Source of the DNA: Gemmatimonadota bacterium
GTDB lineage: Bacteria > Gemmatimonadota > Gemmatimonadetes > Gemmatimonadales > Gemmatimonadaceae
DNA: 64,000 nucleotides
Reading direction: 5' to 3'
Assembly (NCBI GenBank): GCA_023249375.1
Contig: JAHFCT010000008.1
Span: forward strand, 1 to 64,000
The notes beneath the pieces were generated by a model. That model did no database searches. It saw only the letters and a list, made by a program, of their open reading frames with translations, and was not told where the DNA came from. How positions within the stretch are numbered: the first letter of the stretch is position 1; the number at the start of each line of letters is the position of its first letter. This document shows, one piece after another, positions 35,022-46,289 of the stretch. The position numbers and the translations under genes are program-made.

Positions 35022-35660
35022 CTACTTCGTGGCGCTCACCGAAGCCACCGCGGCGACGACCTCCGCGTCCAACTCGCGCGGCGAGACCACGTGGTCAATG
35101 ATGCCATAGTTCCGCGCTTCTTCGGCCGACATGTAGAAGTCACGGTCGAAGTCGCGCTCAATCTGTTCCACCGGACGTCCGGTGTGCTTGGACATCAGCT
35201 CGTTCATCTGCGCGCGAAGGTACAGGATCTCCTTCGCCTGAATCTCAATGTCGGCCGCCGTGCCCGACGAACCGCCCGACGGCTGGTGCATCATGATGCG
35301 CGCGTGCGGCAGCGCCGACCGCTTGCCCTTGCGCCCGCCGGCCAGCAGGAAGCAGCCCATCGACGCCGCCATCCCCATGCAAATGGTGTTCACCGGCGAC
35401 TTGAGCCACTGCATCGTGTCATACATCGCCAGCCCCGCCGACACGCTGCCGCCCGGCGAGTTGAGGTACAGGTGAATGTCGCGCCCCGGGTTGTCCGCCT
35501 CGAGGAACAGCAGCTGCGCAATCACCATGTTGGCCACGTCGTCGTTGATCGGCGTGCCCAGGAAAATGATGCGGTCCATCAGCAGGCGCGAATAGACGTC
35601 GTAGCTGCGCTCGCCGCGGCTCGACCGTTCGATGACGTACGGGTTGGGAATGATCGGCAT
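35022..35660 (-). CDS. clpP: ATP-dependent Clp protease proteolytic subunit
   Basis: ClpP is the serine peptidase core of ClpXP. The 212 aa protein contains the catalytic triad Ser100 (in [14 protein letters not shown]), His125 (in [10 protein letters not shown]) and Asp174 (in [12 protein letters not shown]), with the oxyanion loop [12 protein letters not shown] 35660, beginning [18 protein letters not shown], matches the ClpP family; the longer reading from 35774 is not supported. Order tig-clpP-clpX is the classical arrangement. Confidence 0.97.
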   Translation of the reverse strand: MPIIPNPYVIERSSRGERSYDVYSRLLMDRIIFLGTPINDDVANMVIAQLLFLEADNPGRDIHLYLNSPGGSVSAGLAMYDTMQWLKSPVNTICMGMAASMGCFLLAGGRKGKRSALPHARIMMHQPSGGSSGTAADIEIQAKEILYLRAQMNELMSKHTGRPVEQIERDFDRDFYMSAEEARNYGIIDHVVSPRELDAEVVAAVASVSATK

Positions 35661-35737
35661 GCTCTTCGTGTCCTCTGCTGATGAGTCTGGCTGATGCGCT
35701 GCGTTTCGGCCCGGGGGCCGCAGGTGCGACGTGCTCT

Positions 35738-36982
35738 TTACGTCTGTTCCACCGTGTTGCGTTCGAGCAGCCACGCGAAGACACGGTCTTCGGTGATACC
35801 CCGCTCGATCTCGCGCAGCCGCCCCGCCTTCTGCAGCTGTGCGTATACCTGTCCCGGATTCACGCCGCGCTTCTCGGCCATCTCTTGAATCCGAGTATCG
35901 ACATCGGCCTCGCCCGCCGTGAGTCCTTCACGCTCGGCAATTGTCTCAATCACCAGGTCGCGCCGCACCTGCCGCTCCGCCGTCGGGCGGAACTCGGTGA
36001 GGAACCGCTCCATCTCGTCTTCCGGCACGCCGTACGCCTTGGCGTACGACTGCACGAGGTGCGTCACCCAGGACGGCGGCACATCAAACGCATTGGCGCC
36101 AATGATGTCGTCAAGCAGGAGACCGCGCACCGCCGCGTCGGCCTCACGCACGGCGCCGGCCTCCAGGTCCGTGCGGACCGTCGTCGTCAGTGCCTCCACG
36201 GAATCGAAATCACCCATCTCGCGCGCCCACGCATCGTCCAGGGCCGGCACTTCCTTGCGCTTCACTTCCTTCAACTCGGCGCGCACCGTCTTGTTCTTGC
36301 CGCGCTGCGACTCGTCCGGGAAGTCGTCGGGCCAGCGCACTAGGCGCTCGACCGTGCCCCCGGGCGTCAGCTCCATCAACAGCTCTTCGATGGCGGGAAT
36401 CGCCTGCCCGGCGCCGAGCACCACGCGGTACTCCTTGCCCTCCGGAAGCGCTCCGGTGTCGTCCGCCATCGAGAGCATCACCACCACCATGTCGCCCTCG
36501 GCCGGCATCTCCTCCACCGGCGTCCACGTGGCGCGCTGGTCGCGCATCTGCTCGATCTGCTCCTTCACCTGCTCGCCGGTGACAGCCGTCGCCGGGCGCT
36601 TCACGCTGAAGCCCGTGATGTGCGCCAACGTCACGTCCGGCTGCACCTCACAGTGCAACTCGAACGACAGCGCGTCGTCCTCACCGAACTTCACGTCGTG
36701 GGCGTGTGGCTGCGTCACGAGCTTCAGTTGTTCGCGTTCGACGACCGCCTCGTACGCCTCGCGCATCACGGCCTCCAGCGCCTCCTGCTGGATGACGTCG
36801 GCGTACTTCTTCTCGATCATCGCCGCCGGCGCCTTGCCGATGCGGAATCCCGGCATGCGCACCTGCTGCGCGACGCGGCGGGCCGCCCGCTTCTTGGCGT
36901 CCTTGACGGTGGCGCCGGGCACGGCGACCTGAATGTGGCGCTCGGCGCCCTCTGACTTCGTGTTAGTGATCTCGATGTCCAT
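35738..36982 (-). CDS. tig: Trigger factor
   Basis: Trigger factor is the ribosome-bound chaperone and peptidyl-prolyl isomerase that meets nascent chains. The 414 aa protein has the ribosome-binding N-terminal domain with the signature [15 protein letters not shown] (compare GFRxGKxP), a central FKBP-like domain ([13 protein letters not shown], then [17 protein letters not shown]) and a helical C-terminal chaperone domain. ATG 36982 matches the family start [18 protein letters not shown] hairpin in the predicted 5' leader and a TATAGT element upstream suggest its own promoter, followed by clpP and clpX on the same strand. Confidence 0.95.
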   Translation of the reverse strand: MDIEITNTKSEGAERHIQVAVPGATVKDAKKRAARRVAQQVRMPGFRIGKAPAAMIEKKYADVIQQEALEAVMREAYEAVVEREQLKLVTQPHAHDVKFGEDDALSFELHCEVQPDVTLAHITGFSVKRPATAVTGEQVKEQIEQMRDQRATWTPVEEMPAEGDMVVVMLSMADDTGALPEGKEYRVVLGAGQAIPAIEELLMELTPGGTVERLVRWPDDFPDESQRGKNKTVRAELKEVKRKEVPALDDAWAREMGDFDSVEALTTTVRTDLEAGAVREADAAVRGLLLDDIIGANAFDVPPSWVTHLVQSYAKAYGVPEDEMERFLTEFRPTAERQVRRDLVIETIAEREGLTAGEADVDTRIQEMAEKRGVNPGQVYAQLQKAGRLREIERGITEDRVFAWLLERNTVEQT

Positions 36983-37027
36983 TTCGTGCGGCCGTCTGCC
37001 GGCGGATATGTGCGAACAGGGAAGAAT

Positions 37028-37057
37028 CCCCCGCTGCCCAAGACTGGGCCGCGGGGG
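37028..37057 (-). promoter_or_regulatory. tig leader hairpin with adjacent -10-like element
   Basis: CCCCCGC with GCGGGGG, plus inner GCCC/GGGC, forms a strong stem about 45-75 bases before the tig start. On the minus strand TATAGT lies just upstream (37060-37065), so the hairpin would be near the 5' end of the transcript. It may protect the mRNA or modulate initiation. Confidence 0.4.
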
Positions 37058-37157
37058 CAACTATAGACTGCAAATTAGACTCCGGAGGTCGGAATTGGAA
37101 TGCGGAGGGCGGATTCCCGCCTGCGCCAAGCACCCCAACTCGAAGCCTCAAGCTTCT

Positions 37158-37230
37158 ACCATCAGCCATCAGCCATCAGCCATCTGCCATCTGCCATCTG
37201 CCATCTGCCATCTGCCATCTGCCATCTGCC
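37158..37230. repeat. Tandem 7-bp repeat (GCCATCT)
   Basis: Ten uninterrupted heptamers: one ACCATCA, two GCCATCA, then seven identical GCCATCT units, followed by GCC. The array stops 7 bases from the mature 3' end of the tRNA-Leu gene, on its downstream side, and about 175 bases upstream of tig. Related degenerate units lie at 3068-3147. Confidence 0.95.
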
Positions 37231-37237
37231 CTTAAAG

Positions 37238-37319
37238 TGCGAGAGGCGGGACTCGAACCCGCAAGGGTCACCCCACCAGATCCTAAGTCTGGCGCGTCTG
37301 CCAGTTTCGCCACTCCCGC
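37238..37319 (-). tRNA. tRNA-Leu (UAG anticodon)
   Basis: The minus strand folds as an 82-base class II tRNA. Acceptor arms are GCGGGAG and CTCTCGC with discriminator A. The anticodon stem CCAGA/TCTGG encloses CTTAGGA, giving anticodon TAG (reads CUA leucine codons). There is a long variable arm with GGGG/CCCT, and the T arm is GCGGG-TTCGAGT-CCCGC. The 3' CCA is not encoded (the next bases are CTT), so it must be added by a nucleotidyltransferase. Confidence 0.95.
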
Positions 37320-37411
37320 GTTCCCGCAAACTAGGCCCTGCGGCGGCCCCCAGTCAAAGACGAAGGGCGTCCTCCAGCGGTACAGACAGGCACCCACCCT
37401 GGAGCCACACG

Positions 37412-37452
37412 TGCTGAGGGCGCCGAGCCATGCCGGCCCCGCGCCCTCAGCA
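37412..37452 (-). terminator. Perfect hairpin after the Deg-type protease gene
   Basis: TGCTGAGGGCGC and GCGCCCTCAGCA form a perfect 12-bp stem around a 17-base loop. It begins 24 bases past the protease stop and precedes tRNA-Leu. No T tract follows, so its efficiency as a terminator is uncertain. Confidence 0.55.
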
Positions 37453-37475
37453 TTCTCGCAACTGCCTTACGTGGC

Positions 37476-39026
37476 CTAGTCGCCAATCCGGATGTTGACC
37501 ACCCTCGTCCCCGGCCCCGTCTGCGACACGGCGTAGACCAACAGGCTGATGTAGTCGCCGTTCTTCATGCGAGACAGCACCTTGGTCAGGTCGGCCGCGT
37601 TGTGAATCGCCGTCGCCGGCTCTGGCCGGATGACCTTCACGATGATGTCGTCCCGCCCGAGCTTCTGCGCGGCCGGACCGGCCGCGTCCACCGTGAGCAC
37701 GCGCAGCCCGCGGTACTTCTCCTCGATGTTGTTGGCCTTCGCCACCTCGGCCGTGATGACCTCGACGCTCACGCCGAGCTTGGTATTCGTGACGCTTTCC
37801 GGCTCCGCCGGCTTGTCATCGTTACTCGCCACCTTCTCGGCCTCGGCCGGGGCTTCCTGCAGCTTGATCTTGAAGCTCTTGCGCTCGCCGTACCGGACCA
37901 CGTCCACGTCAATCGACTCGCCGGGCTGGTGCATGCGCACCTGGCGCTGCAGCGACGAGACGCGGTCCACGTCCTTGCCGTCGACGCGAACAATGATGTC
38001 GCCCGGCTCGAGACCCGCTTTGCGGGCCGGCGACTCCTCGCCGCTGAATCCGCCCACCTTTGCGCCGGCAATCTGCTTGAGCCCGGCCACCGCCGCGTCC
38101 TCGGCGTTCACATCGTTGATCGTGATGCCGAGAATCGCGCGCCGGACGCGGCCGTGCGCCACGATGTCGTCCATCACCGTCTTGGCCAGCGTGATCGGAA
38201 TCGCGAAGCCGTAGCCTGAATAGAACCCCGTCTGGCTCGCGATCGCCGAGTTGATGCCGATCACTTCGCCGCGCGTGTTCATCAGCGGTCCGCCCGAGTT
38301 GCCCGGGTTGATGGCCGCGTCCGTCTGAATGAAGTCGGTGATCGCGTACGTGTCGCGGTTTAGCCCGGACAGTTCATTACCGCGCCCCTTGGCGCTGATG
38401 ATGCCCGCCGTCACCGTGAAGTTGAGGCCGAGCGGGTTGCCGATCGCCACCACCCATTCGCCGATGCGCAGCTTCTGATCGTCACCCAGGCCCACCGTGG
38501 GAAGGCCGCTGCCGTCGATCTTGAGCACGGCGACGTCCGTCTGCGGGTCGCGCCCGACGATCTTCGCCTTGAATTCGCGGCGGTCGCTCATCAGCACCTT
38601 CACGCGGTCCGCACCCTCCACCACGTGATTGTTGGTGAGGATGTAGCCGTCCTTGCTGACGATGAAGCCCGATCCGCTCGACTCGGACGGCCCCTGCTGC
38701 TGCTGTCGCGGGTCGAGTTGATTGAAGAATTCCTCAAAGCCCGGCGGCACATTGCGCCGCTGCTGCTGCTGATTTGGACGCGCCCGACGCGCGTCACGCT
38801 CGGCCTGGATCGACACGACCGCTGGCGTCACGCGCTCCGCGATCGTGGCAAAACCCTCGTTGGGAGCGCCCGCCGGCAGCGGAGCCAGCGTTTCGGTCTT
38901 GACCTTGCCGCCACCCTGGGCGAACACGCCCTGGGTCCAATCGAGCGAGGAAGCGAAGAACACACCGCCGATGAAGGCGGAAGCGGCAATGGCCGCGATC
39001 TTGGAACGTGAGAAGTGGAAGGACAT
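37476..39026 (-). CDS. DegP/DegQ-like periplasmic serine protease with two PDZ domains
   Basis: The 516 aa protein is exported: a hydrophobic N-terminus (IAAIAASAFIGGVFFA) precedes a Gly/Gln-rich spacer. The trypsin-like domain has the triad His in LTNNHVVEG, Asp in QTDVAVLKID and Ser in NPGNSGGPLMN. Two PDZ-like domains follow (ILGITINDV..SPARKAGLEPGD and a second near 410-510), as in DegP/DegQ. It removes or refolds damaged envelope proteins. A glutamine-rich insertion (RPNQQQQRRN, PRQQQQG) lies before the protease core. It sits between dnaK and tRNA-Leu in the proteostasis block. Confidence 0.92.
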   Translation of the reverse strand: MSFHFSRSKIAAIAASAFIGGVFFASSLDWTQGVFAQGGGKVKTETLAPLPAGAPNEGFATIAERVTPAVVSIQAERDARRARPNQQQQRRNVPPGFEEFFNQLDPRQQQQGPSESSGSGFIVSKDGYILTNNHVVEGADRVKVLMSDRREFKAKIVGRDPQTDVAVLKIDGSGLPTVGLGDDQKLRIGEWVVAIGNPLGLNFTVTAGIISAKGRGNELSGLNRDTYAITDFIQTDAAINPGNSGGPLMNTRGEVIGINSAIASQTGFYSGYGFAIPITLAKTVMDDIVAHGRVRRAILGITINDVNAEDAAVAGLKQIAGAKVGGFSGEESPARKAGLEPGDIIVRVDGKDVDRVSSLQRQVRMHQPGESIDVDVVRYGERKSFKIKLQEAPAEAEKVASNDDKPAEPESVTNTKLGVSVEVITAEVAKANNIEEKYRGLRVLTVDAAGPAAQKLGRDDIIVKVIRPEPATAIHNAADLTKVLSRMKNGDYISLLVYAVSQTGPGTRVVNIRIGD

Positions 39027-39120
39027 AGTTGGACAGTAACGGTTTGAGGGGACGTTTGCTTAGACCGCGCGACGCTGCCAAGAGTTCCCTTGCGACTGAC
39101 AACAGCTGGCGGATAACGGC

Positions 39121-39181
39121 TGACGGGGGGCGAGTTGCGGCGGTGGCAGTCCATCGCAGCCACCAAGCTCTCCCCCCGTCA
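39121..39181 (-). terminator. Nested hairpin downstream of dnaK
   Basis: An outer perfect 10-bp stem, TGACGGGGGG and CCCCCCGTCA, encloses an inner GGTGGC/GCCACC stem. It starts 25 bases past the dnaK stop and lies 95 bases before the Deg protease start. It could terminate dnaK or protect the 3' end; no T tract is present. Confidence 0.5.
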
Positions 39182-39205
39182 ACGGTCTTCCGCTAGCAGA
39201 CTGCT

Positions 39206-41140
<1,935 letters not shown>

Positions 41141-41484
41141 CTGGTCCTCGTTGCGTAAGAAGGTCGCACGGCAAACACGCCGCGGATGCCCCAACGACAG
41201 GTTGGAGGCGCCGGTTTCGCCGGACTGCCCCAACTATCAGGCAAGGGAAGGGCCAAGAAACCCCTGCCGAAATGACTGAAAATTGCCTACTCTGCCCGTT
41301 ACTATTGGCAGGACAACAAGTTGCGGCGCGACGGGGTGCAGGAAAGGCAGGGACTCGAAACCTTTCGAGGGTTGCGAGTCGTCTAAGGTTGAGCATCTCG
41401 TCCGATCGCTGCATCACGTAGGTGACGTCGGTTCTTTGCGTCACACTAGTGCATGCGTCGTCATCCGACTTTCAGCCGGCCCCG
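41141..41484. other. Intergenic region between divergent dnaK and rhomboid gene
   Basis: This 344-base gap should hold the dnaK promoter on the minus strand and the rhomboid promoter on the plus strand. No CIRCE, HAIR or convincing sigma-32 or housekeeping hexamer pair was recognised. The part near 41275-41325 is relatively AT-rich (ACTGAAAATTGCC, GTTACTATTGGCAGG) and is the most likely place for the promoters. Nothing codes convincingly here. Confidence 0.5.
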
Positions 41485-42264
41485 ATGATCCCCCTGAGCG
41501 ACGAAAACCCCACGGTGCGAGTTCCCGTCGCGACGATCTTCGTGTTGGTCACGATGTTTGCGGTGTGGGTGCTCGTGCAGGGCGCCGGTCTGGACGACAC
41601 CCTGCTCGCGACCAGCGTCTGCAATCTCGGAATGGTGCCGGGAGAAATCAGCGGGCTCGCGCCGCTCGGGTCGGGCGTGCCGGTCGGCCACGACCTCTCC
41701 TGCGTCATCGACAATCAGCGGATCAACCTGCTGACACCCGTGATCTCGATGTTCCTGCACGGCGGCTGGATGCACATCCTCGGCAACGCGCTCTTCCTCT
41801 GGGTCTTCGGCAACAACGTGGAGGATGTGGTGGGGCGCGGGCGGTTCCTCGCGTTCTATCTGCTGTGCGGACTGGCTGCCGCGGCGGCGCACGTGCTGGT
41901 CGATCCGCGTTCACCGATTCCCACGGTGGGCGCGTCGGGAGCAATTTCGGGAGTGATGGGAGCGTACCTCGTGCTCTTCCCGAAGGTGCGCGTGCGGATG
42001 CTCTTTTTCTTCGTGATCATCCTGAAAGTGATTCCGATTCCGGCGTGGCTCGTGTTGCTCTACTGGTTTGGCCTGCAGTTACTGAGCGGCATTCCCGAAC
42101 TGTTGTCACCGAGCCCCGAGCTGTCGGGTGGCGTGGCTGTGTGGGCGCATGTGGGTGGGTTCCTGGCTGGCGTGCTGCTTATCCGGTGGTTCGAGAACCC
42201 CGTACTCATGCAGCAGCGGCGCGATATCTTGTTGTCGCGCAAAGAGTTCGACGCGCTGGCGTAG
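41485..42264 (+). CDS. Rhomboid-family intramembrane serine protease
   Basis: Rhomboids cleave membrane proteins within or near their transmembrane helices. The 259 aa protein has about six membrane segments, catalytic Ser151 in VGASGAISGVMGAY and His222 in WAHVGGFLAGVLL, with the HGGWMHILGNALFLWVFGNN motif supplying the oxyanion asparagine and histidine. A longer loop with two cysteines (SVCNLG, DLSCVID) precedes the core. ATG 41485 fits the family start. Substrates are unknown; it lies beside dnaK but faces the phosphate genes. Confidence 0.93.
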   Translation: MIPLSDENPTVRVPVATIFVLVTMFAVWVLVQGAGLDDTLLATSVCNLGMVPGEISGLAPLGSGVPVGHDLSCVIDNQRINLLTPVISMFLHGGWMHILGNALFLWVFGNNVEDVVGRGRFLAFYLLCGLAAAAAHVLVDPRSPIPTVGASGAISGVMGAYLVLFPKVRVRMLFFFVIILKVIPIPAWLVLLYWFGLQLLSGIPELLSPSPELSGGVAVWAHVGGFLAGVLLIRWFENPVLMQQRRDILLSRKEFDALA

Positions 42265-42293
42265 CCTCGCGTGTCGCGTGGTGGCCGGACCGA

Positions 42294-42322
42294 TTGTAAC
42301 GGTTCTGCCACGGGCTCCCCAC
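42294..42322 (+). promoter_or_regulatory. Pho-box-like direct repeats upstream of DUF47-pit
   Basis: TTGTAAC-GGTT-CTGCCAC, with a weaker third unit TCCCCAC, repeats with an 11-base period, the 7-4-7 geometry of PhoB-type boxes. It starts 176 bases before the DUF47 gene and is oriented with it as in the enterobacterial CTGTCAT box. Confidence 0.4.
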
Positions 42323-42469
42323 TCCCACGCCGCATTTGGCGCATCTCCTTGTGGTGTCGTAAGTTTCAGTGCTGACGTAGCGCGTTCAAGCGCTCGCGAC
42401 ACCAAGCCTGACTCCCGGCGGCTGCCGGGTGTGTCGGCCCTGAACAATATTCCTGCTGGAGCGACGCCC

Positions 42470-43084
42470 GTGCGGCTGATCCCCAAGGACGAAGGCTTTT
42501 TTGAACTGTTCGATGCGATCGGAGTGAAGATCGCCAAGTCGGCGGCGGTGCTCGACCAGTTGTTCAACGAGCCGAACCGCATGGACTTCTACGCCACGCA
42601 GATCAAGCTGATTGAGCGCGAAGCAGACGACATCACGCACGAGGTGATGAACCGGATCGACCGCAGCTTCGTGACGCCGCTCGATCGCGAGGACATTCAT
42701 TTGCTGGCCACCTCGCTTGATACCGTCGTGGATCTCATTGACGGCACGGCGCGGCGAGCGCTGATGTTCAACGTTACCGACCGCAAGGATCCGGCGAAGG
42801 CGCTGTCGGGGCTGATTTTGCGGGCCGCGGAGAAGATCGCGCAGGCGGTGAAGCAGGTGCGCGACTCGAAGGCCGTGGCCGTCGCGGCTCGCGAGATCAA
42901 GGTGATCGAGGAAGAGGGCGACGCGATCTACAGCGATGCAGTCGGCGCGCTGTTCCGCCAGCCGAACGCCGACCCGCTCGAAGTGCTGAAGTGGAAGGAG
43001 CTCTACGACAACCTCGAGCACGCGCTGGACGAGTGCGAGGATGTCATGAACGTGCTGGAGAGCATCTCCCTCAAGAACGGCTGA
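42470..43084 (+). CDS. DUF47 (PhoU-like) phosphate transport regulator
   Basis: The 204 aa protein is entirely helical and resembles PhoU-like DUF47 proteins that accompany Pit transporters and probably regulate them. Visible features are FELFDAIGVKIAKSAAVL, then KLIEREADDITHEVMNRID, and IKVIEEEGDAIYSDAV, the paired acidic E(E/D)xxD motifs that bind metal in PhoU-like bundles. The start is GTG 42470, preceded by GGAG with 8-base spacing; the longer open frame has no other good start. It ends 1 base before pit, so the two form an operon. Confidence 0.88.
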   Translation: MRLIPKDEGFFELFDAIGVKIAKSAAVLDQLFNEPNRMDFYATQIKLIEREADDITHEVMNRIDRSFVTPLDREDIHLLATSLDTVVDLIDGTARRALMFNVTDRKDPAKALSGLILRAAEKIAQAVKQVRDSKAVAVAAREIKVIEEEGDAIYSDAVGALFRQPNADPLEVLKWKELYDNLEHALDECEDVMNVLESISLKNG

Positions 43085-43085
43085 C

Positions 43086-44120
43086 ATGATCGCGTTCGTT
43101 CTCTCGATTGTCGTCATCGCGTTCATCTTCGATTTCATCAACGGGTTCCACGATTCGGCGAACTCGATCGCCACCATCGTGGGCACGCGGGTGCTCAGTC
43201 CGTTCGCCGCCGTACTGTGGGCGGCGACGTTCAACTTTGCCGCGGCGTTTTTCGGTAGCACGGCGGTGGCGAAGGCCGTGAGCAACGGCTTCGTCGTGCA
43301 GAGTTTCGTGGATCCGTGGGTGATCTGCGCCGGGCTTCTTGGCGCGATTGTGTGGAATCTCTTCACCTGGTGGTACGGCATCCCGTCGAGTTCGTCGCAC
43401 GCGCTCATCGGCGGATTTGCCGGTGCCGCGGTGGCCAAGGGCGGCTTTGGCGCGCTGCTGTGGGGCCGGAAGTGGATTGAGACGCTGTCGGCCATCGCCC
43501 TGTCGCCGCTCTTCGGCATGATCGTGGCGTTTGCGCTGATGGTGGTCGTGCTGAACCTCTTCCAGAAGGCGACGCCGAATCGCGTGGACAAGGTGTTTCG
43601 GCCGGGGCAGCTCATCAGTTCAGCCATGCTCTCGTTTGCGCACGGCAGCAATGACGCGCAGAAGACGATGGGCATTATTGTCGGCCTGCTCGTCGCGTCG
43701 AAGGGTTACTTCGCCGGCCAGACGGGCGTGCTCTCGTACTTCTATATCGAGGACACGTCGCGGATTCCGTACTGGGTGGAGATCTGCGCATACTCGGCGA
43801 TTTCGCTCGGCACGCTCTTCGGCGGCTGGCGCATCGTGAACACGATGGGGTCGCGGATCACTCGCCTGCGGCCAGTCGGTGGTTTTTGCGCCGAGACGGC
43901 GGGTGCGATCGTGATCATGACGGCGTCGAAGTTCGGCATTCCCGTCTCGACGACGCACACGATTACGGGCGCGATTGTCGGCGTCGGCGCGACGAATCGC
44001 CTCAACGCGGTCCGCTGGGGCCTTGCCGGGCGGATTGTGTGGGCGTGGATCCTCACCATTCCGGCCGCGGCGACGGCGGCGGCAGTGGCGTATGCGCTGA
44101 TGCTGCCGTTCACCAAGTAG
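43086..44120 (+). CDS. Low-affinity inorganic phosphate transporter (PiT family)
   Basis: PiT proteins import metal-phosphate complexes using the proton gradient. The 344 aa protein has about ten membrane segments and the two inverted signature repeats: FINGFHDSANSIATIVGTR near the N-terminus and FAHGSNDAQKTMGII near the middle (GxxDxxxS and GSNDAQKTMG). IPSSSSHALIGG and PVSTTHTITGAIVG are the paired serine/threonine-rich motifs. It follows the DUF47 gene and precedes ppk by four bases, forming a phosphate uptake and polyphosphate operon. Confidence 0.95.
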   Translation: MIAFVLSIVVIAFIFDFINGFHDSANSIATIVGTRVLSPFAAVLWAATFNFAAAFFGSTAVAKAVSNGFVVQSFVDPWVICAGLLGAIVWNLFTWWYGIPSSSSHALIGGFAGAAVAKGGFGALLWGRKWIETLSAIALSPLFGMIVAFALMVVVLNLFQKATPNRVDKVFRPGQLISSAMLSFAHGSNDAQKTMGIIVGLLVASKGYFAGQTGVLSYFYIEDTSRIPYWVEICAYSAISLGTLFGGWRIVNTMGSRITRLRPVGGFCAETAGAIVIMTASKFGIPVSTTHTITGAIVGVGATNRLNAVRWGLAGRIVWAWILTIPAAATAAAVAYALMLPFTK

Positions 44121-44124
44121 GACG

Positions 44125-46239
44125 GTGTCCGTGTCCTCGGTGATCGGGACACTCAATCGCGAGCTGTCATGGCTCGATTTCAATGCGCGTGTCCTGCATG
44201 AAGCGGCGGACACGCGCACGCCGCTGCTGGAGCGGCTGAAGTTCCTGTCGATCGTCAGCACGAACCTCGACGAGTTCTACATGGTTCGCGTGCCGGGCGT
44301 GCGGCGGCAGGTGGCGGCCGGCCTCGGGCGCACGGGACGCGATGGCGTGTCGCCGGCCGAACTGCTGGACCGCATCGATGTGCAGGTGCGCGAGATGCTG
44401 GCGGAGCAGCAGCGCATCCTCGAGGACGAGGTGCTGCCTGAACTGGCGGGGCACGGCGTGCGCCTGCTCAGGATCGGCGATCTCGACCAGAATGAGCGGA
44501 TGTCGGTGGATGCGTTCTTCGACACGCAGGTCTTTCCGGTGCTGACGCCGCTGGCGGTCGATCCGGGGCATCCGTTTCCGTACATCTCCAACCTGTCGCT
44601 CTCGCTGGCGGTGGAACTGCGCGACAGCGAGAGCGGCGAGGAGCACTTTGCGCGCGTGAAGGTGCCCAAGTCGCTGCCGCGCTGGGTGCCGGTGCGGCCG
44701 CTGCAGTACCTGCCGCTCGAAGAGCTGATCGGCGCGCATCTCGAGCGACTGTTCCCCGGCATGGCGATCACGGGGCATCACGCCTTTCGCATCACGCGCT
44801 TTTCGGATCTCGAGATTGCGCCGACGGAGGAGCCCGAAGACCTGCTGGCGATGATCGAAGAGCAGGTGTTTCAGCGGCGCTTCGGCGAGGTGGTGCGGCT
44901 GGAGGTGCAGCGCGGCATGCCGGATCAGCTGCGCACGCTGCTGCTGGAGGAACTGCGCGAGACGGAAGATCCCGAGATGGCGCCGCTGACCGAGCGCGAG
45001 GTGCACGAACCGGGGCGCTTGCTCGATCTTGGCGACCTGATGGCGCTGGCCGGTCTGGACCTTCCCGAACTGCGCGACCCGCCGTTCGTGCCGCTGACGC
45101 CGCCGGAACTGCGCGATGGGCGCACCGTGTTTGACGTGCTTCGCGAGCGTGACATCCTCGTGCACCATCCGTTCGACTCGTTCCCGTCGACGGTGGAGCG
45201 CTTTCTCGACGAGGCATCGAGGGACGAGCACGTGCTGGCCATCAAGATGACGCTGTATCGCACGTCGGGTGACACGGCCGTCGTGCGCGCGCTCACCGAG
45301 GCCGCACAGGCGGGCAAGCAGGTGGCGGTGCTCGTGGAACTGCAGGCGCGCTTTGACGAGTCGAACAACATCACCTGGGCGCGGACACTCGAATCGTTCG
45401 GCGTGCACGTGGCGTACGGGCTGCCGGGCATGAAGACGCACGCCAAGGTGGCGCTGGTGGTGCGGCGCGAGCCCGAGGGGATTCGCCGCTACGTGCACAT
45501 CGGCACCGGCAACTACAACTCCAAGACGGCGCGCACGTACACGGATTTCGGCCTGCTCACGTGCCACGAGGCGATTGGCGCTGACGTGTCAGAGTTGTTC
45601 AACATGCTCACGGGCTTCTCGCGGCAGCGCGCGTACCGCCAGCTGCTGGTGGCACCGCTGACGCTGCGCGAGCAGCTGATTGCGATGATCAGCCGCGAGG
45701 CGGAGCACGCCCGCGCGGGTCGGCCAGCGCGCATCGTTGCCAAGATGAACGCGCTGGTGGACAACAAGGTGATCGACGCGCTATGCGAAGCTTCCAACGC
45801 TGGCGTCGAGATGGACCTGCTGGTGCGCGGCATCTGCTGCCTGCGTGCCGGCGTGCCGGGCGAGTCGGAACGCATCCGCGTCGTGAGCGTGATTGGGCGC
45901 TTCCTGGAGCACTCGCGGCTGTGGCGCTTTGAGAACGGCGGCGACGCCGAGTTCTATCTCGGGTCGGCCGACTGGATGCCGCGCAACCTCGACCGGCGCG
46001 TCGAGGCGATGGTGCCGATTCTCGACAAGTCGCTGCATCCGCGCCTCGATGCGGTGCTGAACGTCTTCCTCACCGACAACCGTCAGGCGTGGGACCTGCA
46101 GCCGGACGGTGCGTGGACGCAGCGCCGCGCGGCCGATGACGAAGAGCGCGCATCGCACCGGCGGCTCCTCCGCGACTCGTGGGGGCTGGCGCGCCCAACG
46201 GGTGCGGGGCGCGACGCGCCCTCCGTCGTGCCAGCGTAG
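44125..46239 (+). CDS. ppk: Polyphosphate kinase 1
   Basis: PPK1 makes long polyphosphate chains from ATP, storing phosphate. The 704 aa protein opens with NRELSWLDFNARVL, has the ATP-binding and phosphotransfer region with YRTSGDTAVVRAL, the catalytic histidine in YVHIGTGNYNSKTAR, and LVRGICCLRAGVPG. The HIGTGNYN segment holds the phosphorylated histidine. The C-terminus carries an extra Arg-rich tail. The start is GTG 44125 or 44131. It is co-oriented with pit, four bases away, so imported phosphate can be stored at once. Confidence 0.96.
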   Translation: MSVSSVIGTLNRELSWLDFNARVLHEAADTRTPLLERLKFLSIVSTNLDEFYMVRVPGVRRQVAAGLGRTGRDGVSPAELLDRIDVQVREMLAEQQRILEDEVLPELAGHGVRLLRIGDLDQNERMSVDAFFDTQVFPVLTPLAVDPGHPFPYISNLSLSLAVELRDSESGEEHFARVKVPKSLPRWVPVRPLQYLPLEELIGAHLERLFPGMAITGHHAFRITRFSDLEIAPTEEPEDLLAMIEEQVFQRRFGEVVRLEVQRGMPDQLRTLLLEELRETEDPEMAPLTEREVHEPGRLLDLGDLMALAGLDLPELRDPPFVPLTPPELRDGRTVFDVLRERDILVHHPFDSFPSTVERFLDEASRDEHVLAIKMTLYRTSGDTAVVRALTEAAQAGKQVAVLVELQARFDESNNITWARTLESFGVHVAYGLPGMKTHAKVALVVRREPEGIRRYVHIGTGNYNSKTARTYTDFGLLTCHEAIGADVSELFNMLTGFSRQRAYRQLLVAPLTLREQLIAMISREAEHARAGRPARIVAKMNALVDNKVIDALCEASNAGVEMDLLVRGICCLRAGVPGESERIRVVSVIGRFLEHSRLWRFENGGDAEFYLGSADWMPRNLDRRVEAMVPILDKSLHPRLDAVLNVFLTDNRQAWDLQPDGAWTQRRAADDEERASHRRLLRDSWGLARPTGAGRDAPSVVPA

Positions 46240-46289
46240 CGTTCACCGCACGCATACGCCGCGCGCGGGCGGCACACGTGCACCGCGCG

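Noticed and set aside
37158-37230. Repeat array as a possible CRISPR
   Set aside because: The units are 7 bp, directly adjacent and lack spacers; there are no cas genes.
41141-41484. CIRCE or HAIR heat-shock element upstream of dnaK
   Set aside because: I looked for TTAGCACTC-N9-GAGTGCTAA and CTTGAGT-N7-ACTCAAG and saw neither.
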